NCBI RefSeq assembly: GCF_003330845.1
Contig: NZ_CP026121.1
Coordinates: forward strand, 6,491,501-6,555,500
DNA length: 64,000 bases
Direction of reading: 5' to 3'
From: Streptomyces sp. Go-475
GTDB lineage: Bacteria; Actinomycetota; Actinomycetes; Streptomycetales; Streptomycetaceae
Shown here: positions 59,172-64,000 of the stretch, one piece after another
Position numbering within the stretch: the first letter of the stretch is position 1
How the letters are laid out: the number at the start of each line of letters is the position of its first letter
Made by a program: the position numbers and the translations under genes
Notes under the pieces: model-generated
Database searches by the model: none
The model's input: only the letters and a program-made list of their open reading frames with translations
What the model was told of the DNA's origin: nothing

Positions 59172-61121
59172 TTACTTCTCTGCTTCGACGTGCTGCTCCA
59201 GGGCCGCCAGGATGTCGTCGACCGGGCCGAAGGTGATCATGGCGGTCGTTCCGCCGGCGACCTCGCCGCGCAAGGGGGACAGGGCGTCGTGCGCCCGTGC
59301 GGCCAGTGAGGCGTCCTGGAGTCGGATCGCGGTGTGCGCGGTGACGGCCCAGAGCGCGTCGTACAGGTGGTCGGCGGGGGGTTCCGGCAGGGTGGCGGCG
59401 GCGTGGCGGGCCGCCGTGACGTCGCCGCGGGCGAGGTCGACGAGGGGGCGGGTCCAGGGGCGGTGGGGGCCCCAGTCGAGAGCGGGGTCCGTCGGCGCGG
59501 GGCGTCCGTGGCGCAGGCGGAGTGAGAGCAGCGCGAGCGGGAGGGCCCCGGCTTCCACCCCGGGCATGCCGGCGCCCGCCAGCTCGGTGGCCAGGGTGCG
59601 ATAGGCGTGGGCGACCTCGGCGGGGTCGTCAGATCGCTGGGCCAGCCGCATGGTCCGGAAGGCGGCGGTGAGCGTGTGGACGAGCGGGGTCTCGTGGACG
59701 GCGGCGAGCCGCTCGGCCGCCGCGACATGACGCTCGGCGCCTTCGGTGTCGCCGCGGGCCGCGCGGACCTGGATCCTGATGAGGTGCCCGAGGATCTCGA
59801 ACGTCGGGAGGTCGTGCCGGGCGGACAGCGCGATGAGTTCGCCGGCGATCGCGTCGCGTTCGGCGGTGCGTCCGGGCTGCTGGAAGGACTGCACGAACCG
59901 GGCGTTGAGCGCGAGTGCCAGGGCGCCCGGGTCGTGGAGTTCCCGGGCCAGGAGTTCGGCTTCGGCCGCCGCCTCGGCGGCCCAGCGGTCCCGCGTTCCG
60001 CGATGCTCCAGACCGAGGGTGGCGAGGAGGCGTGCTCGCAGGGCGGGCGGCGCCGCCGGTCCGAGTCGGCGCAGGGTGCGCCGGGTGGTCGCGACCAGGG
60101 CCTCGGACCGTGCGGGGTCGTCGGCGCGCGTCCAGACGGTGGGGACGTCGTACGCCGCGATCACGCGGGCGGTCAGGTCGGGGTCTCCGGTCCGTTCCGC
60201 TTCCGCGGCCGCCGCGGCGCGCTGCTCCTGGGCGAGGACCAGGTTCGTGCCCCCGGTGACCGCGGCGGCCCTGGCCACGGTGCTCATCGAGCGCAGCCGG
60301 GTGGAGGTCCCCGTCGCCTCGGTGCGGGTGAGCAGGAGCAGCCGGTCCTCGTCCCGGGACGTGGGCGTGAGGTGGGGAGCGTGCCGGAGGATGTCGCGTT
60401 CGAGGTGGTCGAGGCTGTCCGCCGACGCCAGCCCGAACTGCTCCAGCAGCCTGGTGCGCGCGCCGCCCAGCGCGGCCAGGGCGTCGACCTGGCGGCCGGC
60501 CTGGTAGAGGGCACGGGCCAGCAGGACCCAGGCGTGCTCGCGCCACGGGTGTGTCGCCGCGAACGCTTCCAGCTCCGGGACGAGGGGCGCGCCGCGTCCG
60601 AGGTCGAGCACCGCCCGGGCGCGCAGCTCGAGGGCCTGCCGGTGCAGTTCGGTCAGGCGGGCGCGTTCCGTCGCCGGCCAGGGCGAGGCGTCGAGGTCCG
60701 CGTACGGCTCGCCGCGCCACCAGGAGAGCGCTTCGCCCAGCGCGCCGGCCACCTGGTCGCCGGGTGCGTCGCGCACGGCCCGGAGTGTGTCCTCGAACCG
60801 GTGGGCGTCGACGTGCGCCCGCGGCACCCGCAGGGCGTAGCCGGTCCCGACGGTCTCGATGGCGCGCGAGGGGGTGCGCGGGAGGCGGTCCGGTTCGAGG
60901 GCGCGGCGCAGTTCGGCGACGAAGGTGCGGACGGTCCCGGCGGCCGTGGGCGGGGGGTCGTCCCAGAGGTCGGCGACCAGTGTCGCCAGCGGGACGGCCC
61001 GGCCGCCGGCGGCGACCAGCCGGCCCAGAACCTCGCGGCGGCGCCGGCTGCCCACCGCCACGGGACGGCCCCCGGCATCCGTGACCTCGATGGGTCCGAG
61101 CACCTTGACGAGGATCTCCAT
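59172..61121 (-). CDS. BTAD (SARP-like) transcriptional regulator with TPR-like C-terminus
   Basis: 649 residues. An OmpR-type winged helix (1-95, MEILVKVLGPIEV, GTVRTFVAELRRALEP) is followed by a BTAD domain (about 100-245, ERARLTELHRQALELRARAVLDLG, HPWREHAWVLLARALYQAGRQ). Then come helical, TPR-like repeats to the end, without the NB-ARC ATPase of full-size AfsR. SARP/BTAD proteins commonly activate secondary-metabolite genes. The ATG at 61121 was chosen because domain homology begins there. Divergent from an alpha/beta hydrolase, which with the flavin monooxygenase may be its target. Confidence 0.85.
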   Translation of the reverse strand: MEILVKVLGPIEVTDAGGRPVAVGSRRRREVLGRLVAAGGRAVPLATLVADLWDDPPPTAAGTVRTFVAELRRALEPDRLPRTPSRAIETVGTGYALRVPRAHVDAHRFEDTLRAVRDAPGDQVAGALGEALSWWRGEPYADLDASPWPATERARLTELHRQALELRARAVLDLGRGAPLVPELEAFAATHPWREHAWVLLARALYQAGRQVDALAALGGARTRLLEQFGLASADSLDHLERDILRHAPHLTPTSRDEDRLLLLTRTEATGTSTRLRSMSTVARAAAVTGGTNLVLAQEQRAAAAAEAERTGDPDLTARVIAAYDVPTVWTRADDPARSEALVATTRRTLRRLGPAAPPALRARLLATLGLEHRGTRDRWAAEAAAEAELLARELHDPGALALALNARFVQSFQQPGRTAERDAIAGELIALSARHDLPTFEILGHLIRIQVRAARGDTEGAERHVAAAERLAAVHETPLVHTLTAAFRTMRLAQRSDDPAEVAHAYRTLATELAGAGMPGVEAGALPLALLSLRLRHGRPAPTDPALDWGPHRPWTRPLVDLARGDVTAARHAAATLPEPPADHLYDALWAVTAHTAIRLQDASLAARAHDALSPLRGEVAGGTTAMITFGPVDDILAALEQHVEAEK

Positions 61122-61260
61122 GGGCTCATTGTCGTCCCGCTCCGGCGCCCGACGGCCGTCGCTGATCCGCTGCTGATCCGGCTGCCCGATGCTCCTGTCG
61201 TTCATCCGCCCACAGGTGAGCGACAGCAGCTCACGGCTTTCGGAGAAGGAGACGACGGCG

Positions 61261-62139
61261 ATGGCCCTCACCATTCCCGGATTCACCACCAGCTCGATCG
61301 GCGTGGCCGACGGCGTCGAGCTGCACGCGGCGGTCGGCGGGGAAGGACCGCCGCTCGTACTGCTCCACGGCTTTCCCCAGACCCACCTGATGTGGCGCCA
61401 TGTCGCCCCCGCCCTGGCCGGGCACCACACCGTGGTCTGCCCCGACCTCCGCGGCTACGGCGCCAGCAGCAAGCCGGACGCGGTCGCCGAGGACACCTAC
61501 GCGAAGCGGACGATGGCCGCGGACATCGTCCACCTGGCCGACGCCCTCGGGTTCGACCGGTTCGCGCTGGTCGGGCACGACCGCGGCGCGCACGTCGCCT
61601 TCCGGGCGGGGCTGGACCACCCGGACCGGATCACCCACCTCGGCATCCTGGACATCGTCCCCACCCTGGACACCTGGAACGTCCTGCGCGGCGTCAGCGC
61701 GGCGGTGGGTTTCCACCTCTACCTGATGGCCCAGCCGCCCGGCCTGCCCGAGCAGTTGATCGCGAACAGCGCCGACGCGTTCTTCGGCCACTTCCTCGAC
61801 GCCTGGTCCACCGGCTCCGACGCGATCCCGCCGGACGTACGCGCCGAGTACCTGCGCGCCTGCCGGGAGGCCGTCCCGTCGATCGTCGCCGACTACCGCG
61901 CCACCGCGACCGTCGACATCGCACACGACCAGGCCGACCTGGACGCCGGCAACCGCCTCGCCATGCCGGTGACGGTCGTCCAGCAGGACTGGGGCCGGCA
62001 GCTGGGTTTCGACGCCGCCGCGACCTGGCGGCCGTGGGCCGGTGACCTCCGGCACTTCACCACCCGGGCGGGCCACTTCATGGCCGAGGAAGCTCCGGAG
62101 GACATCGGCGCCCTGATCCTCGACCTGGTGCAGCGATGA
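61261..62139 (+). CDS. Alpha/beta hydrolase (epoxide hydrolase / haloacetate dehalogenase-like)
   Basis: 292 residues. Oxyanion segment LLHGFPQTHLMW, DLRGYGASSKP, the nucleophile elbow GHDRGAHVAF with Asp107 (Asp rather than Ser, as in epoxide hydrolases and dehalogenases), LDIVPTLDTW, and the catalytic His in RAGHFMAEEAPE. The second Arg that binds carboxylate in fluoroacetate dehalogenases is His here, so that substrate is unlikely. ATG at 61261, GAAGGAGACGA upstream. The end of the gene is duplicated as a 22-bp tandem repeat. Neighbouring regulator and flavoprotein suggest a small catabolic or tailoring unit. Confidence 0.87.
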   Translation: MALTIPGFTTSSIGVADGVELHAAVGGEGPPLVLLHGFPQTHLMWRHVAPALAGHHTVVCPDLRGYGASSKPDAVAEDTYAKRTMAADIVHLADALGFDRFALVGHDRGAHVAFRAGLDHPDRITHLGILDIVPTLDTWNVLRGVSAAVGFHLYLMAQPPGLPEQLIANSADAFFGHFLDAWSTGSDAIPPDVRAEYLRACREAVPSIVADYRATATVDIAHDQADLDAGNRLAMPVTVVQQDWGRQLGFDAAATWRPWAGDLRHFTTRAGHFMAEEAPEDIGALILDLVQR

Positions 62140-62164
62140 CCGTGACCTGGTGCAGCGATGACCG
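62122..62164 (+). repeat. 22-bp tandem duplication over hydrolase stop
   Basis: The 21 bp at 62122-62142 (last codons, stop and three bases) recur exactly at 62144-62164, with one spacer base, giving a 22-bp period. Confidence 0.9.
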
Positions 62165-62219
62165 CCCGGGGTCGAAGGCGACCACCCGCTACCGACACTG
62201 AGGAAACAGAGGAGAGTTC

Positions 62220-63645
62220 ATGACGAAGCATGTCCTGGTGCTGGGGGCCGGGCCGACGGGCCTGGTGGCCGCGATGCTGCTGGCCGCCGAGGGCTTGCGG
62301 GTCACCGTGCTCGACCGTGACCCCGGTCCGCCGGACGGCGACGGAGAAGCCGTCTGGCGGGACTGGCGGCGGCCGGCGGTCGGACAGTTCCGGCACAGCC
62401 ACTGCGTGCTGCCCGGAGGAACGAGCCTGCTGGCCGCCGAACTCCCCGGCGCGGTGGACCGCGTCCTCGCCCTGGGAGGGCGTCCGCACCACAACATGAT
62501 CGCCGGGGCGTGGGACAAGGCGGCCACCGGGCCGAGGCAGCCGGGGGACGCCCGGTTCGGAGACGATCGCCATGCGGCGGCCGCTGCTGGACGCGGCCCT
62601 GCTGGCTCAGGCGCGGCAGACGCCCGGCGTCACCGTGCGGCACGGCGTCCGGGTCACCGGACTGCTGACCGGGGAGGTCCGGTCGGCGGCACCCCCGCAC
62701 GTGACCGGCGCGCTCGCCCAGGACGGCGAGCGGTGGGCGGCGGACCTCGTGGTCGACGCGGGCGGCCGCAACTCCCCGGTGGCCGGGATGCTGGCGGGGA
62801 TCGGCGCGGAACCCGAGGAGCACCGCGTCGGGACGGGCTTCCGCTACTACACCCGGTACTTCCGCTCACCCGACGGCGCCCTGCCCCGGCAGGCGCCGTG
62901 GCCGCTGTGCCACCACGACAGCGTCAGCGTCCTCTCCGTGCCCGGCGACCGCGGCACCTGGGGCGTGTCGCTGGTGACGTCCGGACGGGATCAGGAACTG
63001 CGCGCCCTGGCGGACGCCGACGCGTGGCACCGGGCCCTGAGCCTGTACCCGTGGTTCGCGCACCTGGGCGAGGGGGAGCCGGTCACGGGCGTGACCGCCA
63101 TCGGCGGGACCGACAGCCGGCGCCGCCGCCTCGTGGTGGACGGCCGTCCGCTGGTCACCGGGATCGTGCAGATCGGCGACGCCTGGGGCACGGTCGACCC
63201 GCAGTTCGGCACGGGCATCACGATGGGCTGGCGGCATGCCGCGGCCCTGCGCGACGTCCTGCGCCTGGCCGGGAGCGACGACCCCCTGCGGCAGTCCCTG
63301 CTGCTCGACACGTTCGCCGAGGAGAACCTCACGCCCGTGTGGGAGGGTTTCGCCGCCTGGGACCGGAACCGGCTGGCCGAGATCGACGCCGAGATCCAGG
63401 GCGGTGTCCGCACCACCGACGACGCCGACTGGAACCTCCAGATCGCCCTGGGATCCGCTCGCTGGAAGGACCCCGAGATCCTGCGCGGCCTCGCCGACGT
63501 GGGCTGTCTCCTCGCCGGCCCGCAGGAGGCCCTGGTGAAGCCCGGACTGGCGGCGAGGGCCGTCGAACTGGCCGCCGGTGAACCGCGCTACGCCGAGCCC
63601 GGCCCGACTCGCGGGGAACTGCTCACCGCCGTGCGAGGGACCTGA
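62220..63645 (+). pseudogene. FAD-dependent monooxygenase, frameshifted
   Basis: The N-terminal frame (from ATG 62220, GGAGAG upstream) has the FAD motif LVLGAGPTGLVAAM and RDPGPPDG. At about 62559 the coding phase jumps. Removing one G from TTCGGAGACG gives RFETIAMRRPLLD, continuous with the second frame, which runs to 63645 with the GD motif GDAWGTVDPQFGTGIT. Repaired, it would be 474 residues, a normal size for this oxidoreductase group. As it stands, translation enters a wrong frame and loses the C-terminal two thirds. A real mutation and a sequencing error cannot be told apart from this read alone. Confidence 0.85.
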
Positions 63646-63696
63646 GACGGCCGCGGACGCCTGCACAGTCATGGACGCCGTAGGGCGGCCCCCGGC

Positions 63697-64000
63697 TCAC
63701 CAGCCGGTGATCCGGGGCCAGTACGCCTGGATCGCGGGGGCGGGGCCGGCTGTCCGGCCGCTGTCGATGACGTGGTAGCCGTGGTGCTGGGCCGCGGTGG
63801 CGCAGGCGTGGTTGGGCAGGACGCGCAGGCGGGTGCCCACCGGCAGGTCGGGCAGGGGAGCGCCGTCGCGGGCGGTGAGGGTGCCGTGCTCCTGGCTGGC
63901 GGCCGTCATGACCAGGCCGGGGAGGAGGGTGCCGTCCAGGTCGGTGACCAGGCCGTAGCCCTGGTCCTGGGCCTGGGCGGCGGTGCCGCGGTCGCGGGAC
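63697..64000 (-). CDS. DSD1-type PLP enzyme (D-serine dehydratase-like/amino acid deaminase), 5' end outside window
   Basis: Only the C-terminal ~100 residues are in the window. TAASQEHGTL, LPVGTRLRVLPNHACATAAQHHGYHV and a short Trp-ending tail (stop at 63697-63699) match the D-serine-dehydratase-like metal-binding C-domain, where His and Cys of PNHACAT and the HG pair bind zinc. Fold type III PLP enzymes of this class deaminate or cleave D-amino acids. The catalytic Lys lies outside. It reads toward the broken monooxygenase gene. Confidence 0.82.
   Translation of the reverse strand, partial: SRDRGTAAQAQDQGYGLVTDLDGTLLPGLVMTAASQEHGTLTARDGAPLPDLPVGTRLRVLPNHACATAAQHHGYHVIDSGRTAGPAPAIQAYWPRITGW

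Noticed and set aside
1..64000. CRISPR arrays, rRNA genes, complete insertion sequences
   Set aside because: No regularly spaced palindromic repeats with unique spacers, no rRNA signatures and no full transposase were seen on either strand.

Overview
The window is very GC-rich chromosomal DNA with actinobacterial signals throughout: many GTG and a few TTG starts, 1-4 nt stop/start overlaps, and families restricted to actinomycetes (SepH, DUF3093, DUF3159, DUF3710, DUF4193, DUF5998, DUF6082). From memory, the gene order through the first ~50 kb matches the Streptomyces coelicolor core chromosome around SCO5828-SCO5901, including cutRS, ptsH and a ParC-like gyrase gene. I therefore read the window as a Streptomyces chromosome. 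All statements come from reading the sequence and translations; no database search was run.

Layout. 1-6.3 kb: a CitA/DcuS-type sensor kinase and its regulator (cut by the left edge), an iron-box-controlled sucraseferredoxin-like gene, and two divergent citrate-synthase-like genes, one carrying an N-terminal HTH. 6.5-11 kb: a DUF6082 protein, a CobW-type zinc/GTP protein and ParC, the last two convergent and sharing one CTAG as both stop codons. 11-16 kb: a complementary pair of M16 peptidase-family proteins, an M23 endopeptidase behind a c-di-AMP (ydaO) riboswitch, and a GntR/FCD regulator. 16-26 kb: HPr (ptsH) behind a DasR site, a Pat-type protein acetyltransferase, DUF5998, an alkaline-phosphatase-family enzyme, thymidine kinase, a VOC protein, a sulfurtransferase and SepH. 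26-31 kb: a flavin oxidase, an MFS transporter, ferrochelatase and an inositol-monophosphatase-family enzyme. 31-38 kb: cutRS, DUF4193, DUF3093, a hot-dog thioesterase, dut and DUF3710. 38-50 kb: a secreted alginate-lyase-family protein; a potassium-themed set (KdpD/KdpE-like, two TrkA/RCK proteins, a KimA-like transporter) interrupted by an OB-fold gene, DUF3159, a PfkB kinase and a small membrane-protein/lipoprotein pair; then a TRAM-domain RNA methyltransferase.

50.5-57.3 kb is an accessory island. It holds a 1807-residue protein with a sacsin/NO VEIN-like GHKL ATPase at the N-terminus and a DUF3883 (NOV_C, PD-(D/E)XK-like) domain at the C-terminus. It is bordered by TGACGCT iteron-like repeats on one side. 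On the other side is a deletion scar joining 5'-truncated remnants of a nucleotide pyrophosphohydrolase gene and a tyrosine integrase gene. This is the best candidate in the window for an undescribed, possibly anti-phage, system.

57.3-64 kb: a HEAT-repeat protein and a MerR-HEAT fusion behind a MerR-type promoter, a BTAD-family regulator, a divergent alpha/beta hydrolase, a flavin monooxygenase broken by a one-base frameshift, and the C-terminal end of a DSD1-type PLP enzyme running off the right edge.
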